Shown one piece after another: positions 33,921 to 51,006 of a stretch of 64,000 bases of DNA. Position 1 is the first letter of the stretch. Every line of letters starts with the position of its first letter. Source of the DNA: Bifiguratus adelaidae (Eukaryota; Mucoromycota; Endogonomycetes; Endogonales); the NCBI GenBank assembly GCA_002261195.1, contig MVBO01000050.1, positions 1 to 64,000 on the forward strand, given 5' to 3'. The position numbers and the translations under genes are program-made. The notes below the pieces were generated by a model. The model made no database searches. It saw only the letters and a list, made by a program, of their open reading frames with translations, and had not been told where the DNA came from.

Positions 33921-36351
33921 ATGGACGAGGAGGAGAGCAAGAGCTCGCCTAAACGCATACTGGAGGATGAAAATATGGAAGAATATCCGGCAAAAAGGTT
34001 TCGCTCTGAATCACAGACCACACAGGGAGCCGGAGATCAAGAACGTTCCCCACACGCTGCATCTCAGTCCTCCAAAACGCCCAAACCGTCCGCAATGGAC
34101 CATGATATTTCCCGCAGTGAAGCTAGTGATAAACGTTCTACTACGTCTGGCAGCTCAAATGAATCCAAGCATTCTCCAGCAGCAGACATACCTGTAATGA
34201 CGCTGAATGAAGACCAGAAAGCGCGACTGGAACGAGCCAAAGCTTACGCCAAGGAAATGCAGCCTATTGTACGTATTTTAATGGCAGAAATTGAATGTCA
34301 CTAACAGCAGGCTAATGGCATATATTGTTACAGCTACGTCAAATGGTAGCCAAATCATCCCCATCAACACCACCATCCACATCTGCGCTTTTAGCTTCAC
34401 TTACCGGCGTATCCAACAACCAGGCAATCGCAGAGCAGCGCGCTCTATCCATATTGTCAAGGATATGGATAGGCTCAATCAACTTTGAGCTAGATGAGAC
34501 ACACGTGCAGGCAGGATTCTCACAATTTGGCGAGATCAAGAGCATCAGTATGAGCCCCATTGATCCAGCCACAGGCCGACACAAAGGGTATTGTTTTATT
34601 CAATACGAAACGCCAGAAGCTGCTCAGATGGCTTTGGAAGAGATGGACGGACAAGATTTCGGAGGAAGGTACGGCAATTCACACGACGACTGAAACATTT
34701 GCTGATCTCTCAAAGGCAACTCAAAGTCGGCCGACCAAACAATTTCACACCCATGGCAGCCACCGGTCTCCCAGAACCGAACCCTGCAAGACTGTATATT
34801 TCCAACATCAACGAGCATATAAGTGAAGAAAACATGTCCAGTATCTTTGAAGCTTTTGGCACTGTCAAGGCATGTGTACTTGTTCCGAACCTCATCACTC
34901 GCAAACACAAGGGCTATGGGTAAGTCAAACACCGTGATCCTGAGCTTAGGAAGGGAGGGACAGACAAGTGGAAGCGCCGGCCATTTGGGGTCACTGTGAT
35001 GCGTTGGGTTACAAAAGGATTTGGCTGGTCATGCTGCTTTTGAGCTTGCACACTCACCTTCTGGGACTCGTCTCTTTTGTCTTTTTGTGTTGTGTGCGTT
35101 TTTGCCTCTCGTCAAATTACCGTATTACCGTATCTGCACCAGCTGTCTAGCCATTGCTGGGTTTCCGCATGCAAGACAAATTCAAGTTTATTGACACACA
35201 TTCGCTGAAGCGGTCTCCACATCAGCAAGGTAAGTGTTGATGAGGCAAGCAGCATCCGATAAATGTTGACATGACTTGGATGTAGAATGCTGGCATACGA
35301 ACTTGTCAAAGTATCATTGCCCTTGTTCTGCTGATTTGCCAAGGAGCCCGCTTAAATTCGATTTCCCCTCTTCAAGCACACGTTCTACATCTCACTGTTT
35401 ACCCTCCCTTACCCATTGTGGCTCTTCGTTGTTGTTCTTTTCATTAACGAGGCTAACTTTTAGCTTTATTGAATTCGAAGACGCAAGCTCAGCGGAGACA
35501 GCCAAAGCAGCACTCAACAACCTCGAAGTAGGTGGCTTGAAGTTGCGATTATTCCGAGCCATTGTGGGAACCGCACTACCAGAGGGTATGAAAGCCTTAG
35601 ACAAAGCACCAAATGGGGCAGTCGGCGGATTAACCGCTATTCCCGCTGCTGCCTTGAGTGCACTCGACAAGGCCAACGCAACCGTGGCCGATGCTATCGC
35701 CAAGACCAGTAATACCCGTGAAATGTCATCTGCGCAAGCCCAATCAGCTGCTGCTGCTAGGATCGCTCAAGATCTTGTCGCTCGTAACAGACCGACATAT
35801 ATGGAAAATGTGGCCCTAGAGGAGAATGTGGCCATTGGTGCCAATCAACGGTTGTCCATCATGCAGAAGCTGGCGGCTAGTCGCGAAGCTGTAAGTCATA
35901 GAGCTGTGTCCGACATTGTGCCTGCTTTATGCTGAAACCCTATGGATCCATAGCATTCGCCTGTGCTTCTTGTACGAAACGCAGTTCCCATATCAGAAGT
36001 TGACCAATCATTACAAGAAGACTTCGCAGAAGAATGTGGCAAACAAGGGAAGGTGACCAAAGTCATTATTAAAGCTCTAGCAGAGGGCAACGAAGAGGCA
36101 GAATCAGCCGGCCTAGGTTCTGACTCTGGACGTTACGTAGGCGACGGAGACGTCCGCATCTTTGTCCAGTATGCAGAGACGAGTGGTAAGGTTCTGTCAG
36201 TCATGTTGGTCCACTTATTCATTCATCCATGTCACCAACAGCTGCTCAACGAGCGCAAAAAGTGTTTGATGGTCGCTGGTTCGGGGGTAGACGGCTAAAA
36301 GCGACCCTTTACGATCTCAAAAAATTCCAAAACGGTGACTATTGGTCGTGA
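33921..36351 (+). CDS. PUF60: Poly(U)-binding splicing factor PUF60
   Basis: A 3' splice-site recognition factor related to U2AF65. Order: Ser/Glu-rich N-terminus with basic patches, LRQMVAKSS helix, RRM1 (RIWIGSINFELDETHVQ, KGYCFIQYET), RRM2 (ARLYISNINEHISEENMSSI, KGYGFIEFED), an Ala-rich linker (AAARIAQDLVARNRPTYME) and a C-terminal U2AF-homology RRM3 (HSPVLLVRNAVPISEVDQ, then RWFGGRRLKATLYD) whose Arg-Trp-Phe loop binds tryptophan ligands. Stop at 36349-36351. Most introns are ~50 nt, but the one in RRM2 spans 34920-35463 (544 nt) and has internal splice signals. Confidence 0.93.
34920..35463 (+). other. Oversized PUF60 intron with a candidate poison exon
   Basis: This intron is about ten times the usual length. 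Inside, TGTCTAG at 35144-35150 could be an acceptor and CAAG|GTAAGT at 35229-35230 a strong donor, bounding a 79-nt exon at 35151-35229. Following it, 35230-35285 looks like a typical 56-nt intron with a branch-like TTGAC and a GATGTAG acceptor. If included, the 79-nt exon shifts the frame and gives a TGA at 35206-35208. Confidence 0.5.
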
Positions 36352-36473
36352 ATCCTTGGAGAAATGGTGGTGTATTTTGGTCACTTCGCCTTCAGCAACC
36401 CAATCCTGTAAACATACACTATAGAGACAACAGCACGCATATACAGCCTACGTGACATAATAAAATATGCATA

Positions 36474-37241
36474 TTAATGTGAGCGCCGTCTGCTGCGGCA
36501 TCCGCCATGGGGTAGGATATGCTTTTTCCATGCATCATGACGAGCAAAGGCCTTGTCGCAGTAGTCACACACATAGGGCCTTATGCCTAAATGCAGTTTG
36601 TAGTGTCGATTCCTGTCGTGTAATCGAGCAAAGGCCTTGTCGCATTTCGCGCACTTGAAAGGCTTCTCTCCTTCATGCGTGAGAATATGTGACTTGAGAT
36701 TATATGGGCGAGTGAAGGTCTTTTGACAACCGTGTTGTGGACAGGCGTAGGTGGTTGGAGGTCGATGTCGTTTGGAAGAGGACGTTTTGGGTGAAATGGG
36801 AAGCGTATTGAGCTTTGTAACTTGTGGAGAGTTGGGTAACTCCGGTGTCAACTCCTTGGGTGACATTCCCGTTTCGTCCTTTCCATCGTTGTCGTCTTGT
36901 ACAAGCATAGTCTCTGGCTTTGGCGTTGTTTTATGTACAAAGGCAGGTGAGCAGTAGCCCTCCTCCAACAAACGCATGCCTTGTGAAAAGTATTCCATGG
37001 GATCTTCCGGTATAAAATATGGAGTTGGGTTGTATGCAACGCTTGTAGAAGTGTCAAATGTGGGTGTTCCTGGAATTGACTGTTCCGAAGGACTCGTGGA
37101 CACTGTTGTACACATGGGTGAACCCTCCATAACACCTATATGGGCCTCCATGACACCGATACGTGGAATGTCCCACACGGGCAAGATAGAGGTTGGAAAA
37201 GCGTCCATGGGTAATGAATCAGGATAGAGAGAAGGGGACAT
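36474..37241 (-). CDS. Crz1-like C2H2 zinc-finger transcription factor
   Basis: An intronless 255-residue protein from the ATG at 37241 ([16 protein letters not shown]). The N-terminal 160 residues are Pro/Ser/Thr-rich and acidic. Three C2H2 fingers fill the C-terminus: [39 protein letters not shown] and [29 protein letters not shown], HDRxRH and the FARxDA finger are the pattern of Crz1, the calcineurin-regulated factor. The protein is much shorter than typical Crz1, and I could not find a clear PxIxIT docking motif, so calcineurin control is unproven. Confidence 0.8.
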   Translation of the reverse strand: MSPSLYPDSLPMDAFPTSILPVWDIPRIGVMEAHIGVMEGSPMCTTVSTSPSEQSIPGTPTFDTSTSVAYNPTPYFIPEDPMEYFSQGMRLLEEGYCSPAFVHKTTPKPETMLVQDDNDGKDETGMSPKELTPELPNSPQVTKLNTLPISPKTSSSKRHRPPTTYACPQHGCQKTFTRPYNLKSHILTHEGEKPFKCAKCDKAFARLHDRNRHYKLHLGIRPYVCDYCDKAFARHDAWKKHILPHGGCRSRRRSH

Positions 37242-39099
37242 GTTATATGACCCGCAAATAAGGAGCCGCAGTTCTCGAGGCACTTATTTTTATAAGTTTA
37301 TTCTGGTGCCGGGATGCGTGCCAGTTGTATCACCGTATTTTGCGGAGACCACTTTGACAACTTTTGAGTCAGGCTTTGGCACTAAACTGTCCGAACCCTG
37401 CCTCCTGGTTCTTGCACCCAATTTCCAAACAAACATGGATCTGCCACAATTTCCAGCGCGCTTAATCTCCTGTGAACGAGTCAACGAGCCACAACGATGG
37501 CACTAAACCTAAAATCCCTTGCAGATGCTTTCTGAAGGTATAGGGGTACGCCATCCGAAACGCGTGGCAAATGCGGGGACACGGACCGAGCAGAATGTTC
37601 TGTCACATTAGCCCTAGACCTGTCCGCTCAATTGGCGTCCAATAGACACATTGTGGAACGATTTCGAAATGACACTCCAATTCACCCAGTGAAACGACAT
37701 CTACCCTGATCCCCAAATGGTTCAAAAAAGTCAGTCCCATCGACAACACCTTCATAAACGCACAACGTAATGCATTGGTCGCTATGGATGCTCGAAAGGT
37801 TTTAAACCCTGTGTAACGGAAAGATTGCCGACATAACCGAGCGAAAATGCCTAAAAGGGGAACCCGGGTTCTCGGAATAATGTGGCACGGCATGAGGAAA
37901 GGGGTACCCTACGCGCTTTTGGCAGTCAAGTGCAAGGGTAACGTAAGCTATCACGTAAAGGCGGGAAGAGTGAGTATGGTCACAAGGGGGAAATTAATGG
38001 ACATGCCTGAAAATTCAAGTTTCCGGGTTGGTTTACTGGGTATGAGACTCGGGACATTGACATATTTTTATAAGGGTGCGGAACGACGTCCATGAGAAAA
38101 AAGAAAAAACAAACATGCACCACATGCACATGTTCTGCCTAAAAGTCATGGCCATCCATGCAACGGTTTTTGAATCTCTTGAGCTTAGGGTGTTACTTGG
38201 TTGAGATGTGAATATTAATAGAATTGCCCAGAAAAAGTAGCTTTCACGGAAGATACCACCTACATAACTTTTTGAATACGGACCTGTCTTCGCGTCATTT
38301 GCCCAATGTTAACATGCAAACTTGCATCTATGCCTGTTGTGATATATTCTGTGTTGACACCGGTGAACTTGTATTATCTAGGCGTGGATTTTAACGGCCA
38401 TTTCTAATGCACGCATTAAGGTGTCATCACGCATGTTCATCTGCACACACTCGAAATGAACACGATCAAAGCACGCTTCATGACCGGTTCCACACATGAA
38501 GCACATTGCATGTATCGTTTCACCTTTTCAGAATGCCTTATTGTCTTGGACTGACAGAGTCCCTGAATCCCCAACTTGAACTGACATTGTACCTGATTCC
38601 TACTGAAGACAAGGGTATCCTTGAATTTTGATTGATTACACTAAGCAATAGATCTGCCAGCCACCTGTCAAATCCGTACAAAGATGGTTCTTTTAAGGAT
38701 TGTTCTCGATGCAACAAGTATTCCAAGTGAATGCAATGTGCAATGTGTTGCCATGGGGCATATTTAGTCTCTTTGGCCGGTACACTTTCCTTGGCATCCT
38801 TCTCCCGATACTTGATGGGGCAATGAAACTCGTTGTCATCACAACGCTCGTCACCGTTTCCATTGCCATTATTCTCTTTAGCAAGACCTCTCCGACATCC
38901 CAATTCACCCTTATTTTACGCCAATATACAACCATCAACAAAAGAAAGGCAAGTCTATAAATGCCATCAATCTGAACTCACACTACCATCATAGATGCTC
39001 GATCTACTCTCCTATTCCCCAGTAGACATTGCAGCCTTTGTCTCCGGATTATTTCTTGCTTCAATTGCGATGCTTTAATAAAGCTTCTCTTCTTGCCTT
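37242..39099. other. Long intergenic region
   Basis: The largest gap in the window (1.86 kb), between the promoters of the Crz1-like gene and XRN2. A TATA-like CTTATTTTTATAAG lies near 37282, some 40 bp upstream of the Crz1-like start. A perfect 12-bp palindrome GAACCCGGGTTC is at 37860-37871. Two overlapping opposite frames of 80-96 codons near 37.6-38.1 kb, and two near 38.5-38.96 kb, have no family resemblance. It may contain a long regulatory region or an unrecognised RNA. Confidence 0.4.
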
Positions 39100-42000
39100 A
39101 TGGGAGTGCCGGCACTATTTCGATGGTTGAGTCAAAAGTATCCAAAGATCACCACTCAGGTGAAGGAAGACATCGCGCATGAGGTCAATGGCATGCCTAT
39201 TCCTATAGACATGTCTAAACCGAACCCAAATGGGGAAGAGTATGACAACCTCTACTTGGACATGAATGGTATCATTCACCCATGTTGTCACCCAGAGGAC
39301 AAGGTATGTGCAGGATCCTGATGGGAGGAGGCTGAGTAGGTGGTCAGGTCACTTGTCCTGACCCTTGCGTCGGCCGATCGAGGTTCAAATGTTCGAGATC
39401 AGTGACTAATGCTTTATGGTATAGCCTCCACCCGCCACAGAGGATGAAATGATTGCAGACATCTTCAAGTACATGGATCGGATTATCACCATGATCAGAC
39501 CTCGCAAGCTTATTTACATGGCTATAGGTAAGTGCCTGCCAATCGCTGCGATCGCCTGTAACACCGCGCTGATGATCGTCGCTTAGACGGAGTGGCGCCA
39601 AGAGCAAAAATGAACCAGCAAAGATCGCGTCGTTTCCGAGCAGCGCAACTGGCTAGAGAAGACCGGATAGCACAGGAGCGTGTACGCGAGGAATTGAGAG
39701 GTAGGAGGCTACACGTCACTCGGGATGCAAACTGACAATGGGATTTTAGCTGCTGGACAGCAGGTTGAGGAACCGGAAGAAGGATCGCATTTCGACTCCA
39801 ATTGTATTACACCTGGAACACCTTTCATGGCGAGACTGGCAGACTGTCTAAAGTATTACGTGGCGAATCGAATGAACACTGAGCCAGGCTGGGAAAAGGT
39901 ATGTAGAGGGAATCGAAGTAGGCATGGTTCTCCAATTGCGTATCGATTTAGGTCAAAGTCATCTTGTCGGATGCTACCGTGCCTGGTGAAGGTGAGCACA
40001 AGATTATGCACTTTATTCGCATGCAGCGAACGAGCCCGGACCATGATCCAAATACGAAGCATGTCATTTACGGACTGGTATGTTGAAATGTTCATAACGT
40101 GTGCCCCCAAGAACTCATTACTTGCCATTAGGATGCCGATCTGATTATGCTTGCGCTCGGCACTCACGAACCCCATTTCAAGGTCCTACGTGAGGATGTC
40201 TTCTTTGAGGAAGGCAAAAATCGAAAATGTCATGCTTGCGGAAAACCCGGGCATATTGCCTCGGAATGCACGGCTACACAATCTGGAAAGCAAAATGCAC
40301 CGCTGAACCTCGACCAAGACGATAAAAAGCCTCAACGAAAGCCCTACATCTTTCTGCACGTCCATATTCTACGAGAATATTTAGCCATAGAGCTCAAGAG
40401 CGACCAACAACCCTTCCCATTTGACCTCGAACAAGCTGTGGATGATTGGGTCTTTATGTGCTTCTTTGTCGGTAACGATTTCCTGCCGCATTTACCATCC
40501 GTAGACATCAAAGAAGGCGCAATCGACGTGTTGATCAGCATCTGGAAAAAGCAGTTACCGACATTGGGCTGTTACATGACCAATAATGGCCAGGTCGACC
40601 TGCAAAAAGTGGAGTCGATCATGATAGAGCTTGGGAAAATGGAAGAGGAGGTTTTCAAGGAACGTCGAGAGCGCGAGCAACGCCAAAGAGAGCGCAGAAA
40701 ACGAAATAAGCAGCAGCAACAACATAGAGATCAACAAGCACGCGGCCCACACATCCGATTCGATGAAAATGTGCCCACTGAGATACCGAAGGAAGTGCAA
40801 GGAGTGGATTTCGGCAACCTATCGGCGGCCCCAATAGATCAGCAAAACATGTCCAATCACGATATTGTTGCCAATCGCGCTGCTCTACGGAAAGCCAACC
40901 AAAGCGCAGCCGCGGCCCTCAAAGCAGAGCTCATTGGCGGATCGACTGACGGCACACAAAAGGATGGCGCCAATGGCTCCACAGAGCCAGACGGCGACGT
41001 TGAGCCCACAGTGCCGAAAAAGCGAAAAGCCGACGAAGAGAAGGAGGAAGAAGAGGAGGTTACCGAAGAATTAGCTGGTGGCCAAGTCAATGGTGCAAGG
41101 GATGCAGCCATGGACGACAAAGCGGATGGCGAAGATGATGATGACAATGATGATGTCTCTGAGGCAGAAGAGCTTCCCCTCAAAGTGGCTGCGTCCACAG
41201 TGAAAGAACGTGTTGCGGCTGAGAAGCGCGCAGCTGAGGATGCCGCTGCAGACAGGGAACCCGAAGACAATGTTCGGTAAGCGCGAAACTATACCTATAT
41301 TGTAAAAGTGGATGCATCTAATCAGATCAATAGACTCTGGGAGGGTGGTTCGAAAGAGCGATACTATAGGAACAAGTTCAAGATTGAGCTCAGCGATCGC
41401 GAGGAGCGGCAAAAGTAATGCTCGATCATTTGTTTTCGTGCATAAACTGACTTTGGGATATAGGATTGTCAATCACTATGTCGAAGGGCTTTGCTGGGTC
41501 TTTGCCTACTATTATAGGGTAAGCATTCCATTGATTTTTCTTGTTGGATACTCATGCACCTTGAAGGGATGTCCTTCCTGGCATTGGTATTACCCTTACC
41601 ACTACGCGCCCTTTGCATCCGAATTCGATAACATTGCCAAGTTTAAGCCCGTTTTCGAGCTCGGCAAGCCCTTCAAGCCCTTTGAACAGCTCATGGGCGT
41701 GTTGCCGGCTGCTAGCAAAGATCATGTACCAAAAACGTTTCACTGGTTGATGACCAGCGAGATGTCACCAATCATTGACTTTTATCCCGAAGACTTTGAA
41801 GTGGATATGGATGGCAAGAAGTTTGCCTGGCAAGGTAGGTATTAGTCGAACGATCACCACATGCTAAGACCCAAATCAGGCGTCGTCTTGCTTCCCTTCA
41901 TTGACGAAAAGCGGCTTCTTGACGCTATGGCGGGATGTTTGGATGGTCTCACAGAGGAAGAGCTTGCAAGGAACGTAGTCAATCAAGAGCTTTTGTATTG

Positions 42001-43169
42001 CACAGAGAGCAATCCACTCTATGAAGCCTTAAGTCGACTATACACGAAGAGAAGCAGTGCCTCCGAAGTGAGTGCCCCTTTGACGGTAGATTTCTGGCAT
42101 GGCATCCGTACTAACAATCCTTATAGAACGTACCACTAAAACCTCAGCAAAGTCAGCGCATGATTGGCCTAGTGTCGCGCGATTCCAATTGCATACCGCG
42201 CAGTACATTGACCTCACCACTTCCCAACTTCGATATGCCTGACATCAACAACGACAAGTCGATTAGGTTAGTTTTCTCTTTTGCGTCCAAGTGCGGAACA
42301 GCCAATTGACATTTTCATTCTTCCTTCTACAGCGTGTATTATAATCTCCCTCCGAAAGACAATGATTATATCTTCAAAACGCACCTACTCAAAGGTGTAA
42401 AACAATCTCCCCCAGTTCTGAACGAAAGCGACGTCGCCTACGTGAGAAGCGGTCGGGGAGTTCGTGGTGGCCGAGGCCGTGGTAATTTCGGTGGACATTC
42501 GGAATTCAATCACCATTATAACAACAAGTAAGTTTGCATTTGGGACCCCCGAATACTGGCAACTAAAAGATAGCAGTCGCTGGCGTGGCGCGGAAGCGGA
42601 GCCTCTGCCGAAACAGCGAAGATTTGACGGCGGATACAATCCCCAGCGAGGTCAGGATGCTTATGCCGGTTATTCTGGTGGAAGGTACTCTGGCGGTTAC
42701 TCCGGCGGTGGCGGTTATTCGGGTGGATACGCACCTTCTTATGGTGGTTATCAAGGCTCGAATTACGGAGCGTCCGGTTACCAATCCGGCGGCTATTCGG
42801 GCGGAAATCGACCGCGAGGAAGCGTACGGCCGCATTATGGAGCTCAGACTTATGGCGACGGTAGCCAATACCCTCCACAGGTAAGCAAGCAAAGGAGATG
42901 AGTTGTCAGACAGAGCACGATCTGATGCAATTCCTCGCTAGGCCCCTTATGGACGACCGCAACCTGCTGCTTACGCCGGTGGAAACAATCCGGCACCTGC
43001 TCCTTACCACAGCGGAGGATACACTGGTTCCGCGCAACCGTCTGGAGGATATGCTGGTGCTGCAGGACCTCCTGGCGGTCATGGTTCACATCGAGGTGGA
43101 TATGCTGCAAGTAGAGGTGCTTCTAGAGGTGGATATAGACCGCAACAGAATTGGCCCTATCCCCACTGA
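39100..43169 (+). CDS. RAT1: Nuclear 5'-3' exoribonuclease XRN2/RAT1
   Basis: The torpedo exonuclease for transcription termination and rRNA processing. The start [17 protein letters not shown] is invariant in the family. Catalytic-domain landmarks across many small exons: [86 protein letters not shown]. The CCHC knuckle [14 protein letters not shown] is typical of XRN2 rather than cytoplasmic XRN1. A long acidic insert with an NLS ([13 protein letters not shown]) fills the end of the biggest exon, then [22 protein letters not shown] opens the second conserved region. The C-terminus is Arg/Gly and Gly/Tyr-rich ([14 protein letters not shown]), ending at 43167-43169. Confidence 0.95.
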
Positions 43170-43393
43170 ATGTATACAATAACTTTGATACATACTTTGA
43201 TGGTATCGGTTGCGAGATTCATCCGACAGATTGGGATCGCATTGTCTATTCTCTTGATTTGAAGACGCACATTTGTTCTTGCCGTGTTCTTTGCTTCATA
43301 TCAATGCTGGATCTTTTCAAACAATGAAAGCTTAATGAATTAACTGAATTCAATTGTCAGTGCATTGCCACTGGCGAACTGTCTTGTCTCGTC

Positions 43394-48419
<5,026 letters not shown>

Positions 48420-48476
48420 AATACATATCTAGACCTCCACTGAGGGTTGTATTCTATGTACATGTGGATGCGATGG

Positions 48477-50541
48477 TTAACTTGTAGTCGATAATAGATC
48501 TTGCTCAGCTGCACGAGTTTTAGCCTTTTGTCTTCGCGCTTTTGACAGCTTCTTTCTCTTTTTCGTTGCAGTGGCATCGTTGGCTGTACTTTCAGTCTCC
48601 CCAGCATGTCCCAAGTCTATCGTCCGCTTGTGCGAATGAGAAGCTCCCGATCGCGAAAAGAGATCAATCGCCCCAAATTTTGCGGCTGCCGGTCCTCTAA
48701 CCAGGCACGATACGAAAAACCCATTCATGTGATCTTCGGGTAAAGCTCGAATGAGCGCATCTGCGCATTCGTGGGCTTTGCTTGCATCCAGTTCCGCGGA
48801 GAGTTCACTCTTGCCGCGAATGTTGCTAAATGTCTCTTCAAATCCAAGTGATCCGAATTCCTCGTCTATGCCGCGACGTGGCCAGGTAGGTAACACGACG
48901 GACCGAGGGGCAAGCATCCATGATCCCATCTCGCCCATCTGAGCCTCGGCCGAACAGAGAACTTCCCGCACAACATGTTCATTTTCTTGTGCGTGAATTG
49001 AGCATGTTGAGTACACGATAGTATTAGCCTTGGGAACTGAAATGCATCATGGATGTGAGATGGCCAGTAAACTCCAGATCCACAACTTGTACTCACATTG
49101 AAACGCGTGTTTGATAACCGAAGATTGAAATTCGGCGAGCGCGCGCAAGCGGGAAGTCTTAGCATTGGGCACTGTTTTTGTCTTCTCCAAGCCATTTGTC
49201 TCGTCCATTTCCGTGTCGCTCCCTTTTGACTCGGTCTCTACTTCCTCCTCCTCATCCAAATCCCATCTATCCACAATGCCACTTCCAGAACAGCTTGGAT
49301 CGAGGATCAGTATTTCCACATCTTTGTAACGTTCGTCCAGCGGATCAACCTTGAGGAAAGATCCATTTGTAGCGACAATGTCTAGCGAGAGATTCAGTTT
49401 TCCAATGGCATATAATGCGATTTATCCCTTACTCGTGCATCCCGCTTTGTGACAGAGTCTTTCCAAGGTCGCCAATCTTTTAGCATCCAAATCAAAAGCA
49501 TGAACTTTGGCTTTACCGAGCCTCTTGGATGACCCAATGCGTAATATTTGCTCGTGCTCTGTAAAGAGAGCGGAAAGATGAGAGGTTTTGTTGCCGGGTG
49601 CCGCACAGGCATCGATTGCATCTGGTGCGTAGCTAGGGCTTATCTCATCGGCGTTGGGCTCCAATTCAGCTCTCTTCATGGCGCACCAGACATCCCAGGC
49701 GACTCTTGCCGGAAAACATGACGCCTTGTCTTGCAAAATGATCCTGCCGTCAAGGTAAGCCTTGTGTTTATGAAAGTCTGTCCCAGGTGAGAAGACAAGA
49801 AGGTCATGTGAAAGGTGAGTATCCCGCCAAAAGGGTATGGATCGACCAGCTGGTGGTTTGGCAAGATCCTGTGGAGGTGAGGGAAGGAGATCGAAGGAAT
49901 CATTTGTTAGCTCGGTGATGAGTGCTTCTGAAGACGTCTTGATGGTGTTGACTCGAGCATATCGCGGCATACGCGAGGCTATAGCAAAAGATCAATGACT
50001 TGGGTGGTTGGGAATATCAAGTACGCTTACCAGCAGATCCACCTTCTTCCAAATCTTGATCGTTGGTGATACCGCGACTGACTTTGTATTTTACAAGTTC
50101 GGCTTTCAGTCGAGTTCCATGTCGCATGACGGCGTCTTTGACAGGTCCAGAGGAGGCTTGAATACCGCCTTTTGAGAATAAGATGTCATTAACGAGAAGT
50201 AACAAGAGATGGTAGGATGTGTCTTGTGTCTGTATCGTTGGGTTTGATCCGTCCTGAGCAGCGCTCTTCTTCTTGGCGGCTTTTACCTTGTTACCCTGCA
50301 GAACTTTACGTTCTGTTTCGTGAACGCCAGCGGTCTCTATAACATGCCGCAACACGGCGCGTCTTGCCAGCGTGTGGTGGACCAAAGCATATATCCTCGA
50401 CTTGCTCCCAGATTCAATGTCTGGATTCCCAAGCACTAATTGTTTGAGCGAATGAGACTTTGGTCGTGACTTGCTGTCACCGTCTTTGGACAAGGGAAGC
50501 AGACTCGATAGTATTTCGGCCGCCTTGTAGTAAGTGTTCAT
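48477..50541 (-). CDS. RCM1: 25S rRNA m5C methyltransferase RCM1 (NSUN5)
   Basis: NSUN5/Rcm1 methylates one cytosine of the large-subunit rRNA in the nucleolus. N-terminus MNTYYKAAEILSSLLP is the PUA-like start; then MPRYARVNTIKTS, CAAPGNKTSHLSAL (motif I, SAM binding), DPSCSGSG (motif IV) and YSTCSIHAQENEHVV (motif VI, catalytic cysteine). Between motifs IV and VI an acidic insert (EEEEVETESKGSDTEMDE) is longer than usual. The C-terminus is Lys/Arg-rich (KKRKKLSKARRQKAK), a likely nucleolar signal. Four exons. Convergent with PRP16, 57 bp between stops. Confidence 0.92.
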
Positions 50542-51006
50542 TCAGATCAAAAACAAATCATAGCTTCATTGTCTGGGAAAAGCTTCAAGTAGAGGGGGAC
50601 TCCTTGGGTTATTCTATGGCTACATATTGCACGCTTGCTTAGGAGAAGTGAAGAGAACCTCTATAGCGGGCCAATGTGTGCACCAAAGTGGGCACTGATC
50701 ACTAGAAACACGCAGCTAATGTCCAACGTTCACTTGGTTTTGAAAGAACAAATGCATACGTTCATTGAGAGTGCAAGGACTATGACAGCGTTAATAGCAC
50801 AGCGCAAGCTCTAAGTCCATCATGTTCGCCCATCCATGCTTCTAATGCGTGTCCTTCCTGCGATGCCAAGTCAATGTTAAGCTTTACCAGAGCCCTCACG
50901 TGATCACTTGTGACGGCTGTAAAGCGAAGCGCGAAGTAGTGGCAAGTCGACAAAACTTCTCACTTATGGTGCAAGCGCAAGGAGTCGAAGGTCTATAGTG
51001 CTCAGT
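50542..51006. promoter_or_regulatory. Divergent promoter region
   Basis: This 465 bp region separates the divergent RCM1 and WD40 starts. No other gene or repeat is seen. Confidence 0.35.

Noticed and set aside
37603-38095. Two overlapping opposite-strand frames of 82-96 codons
   Set aside because: Neither has a recognisable domain, signal or splice support, and each overlaps the other on the opposite strand.
38538-38960. Opposite frames near 38.7 kb, one with hydrophobic segments
   Set aside because: Hydrophobicity alone is not evidence. Composition on the other strand is equally gene-like, and no family match is evident.
40857-41270. Long minus frame rich in Ser opposite XRN2
   Set aside because: It is the mirror of the acidic Glu/Ala-rich insert of XRN2; composition explains the open frame.
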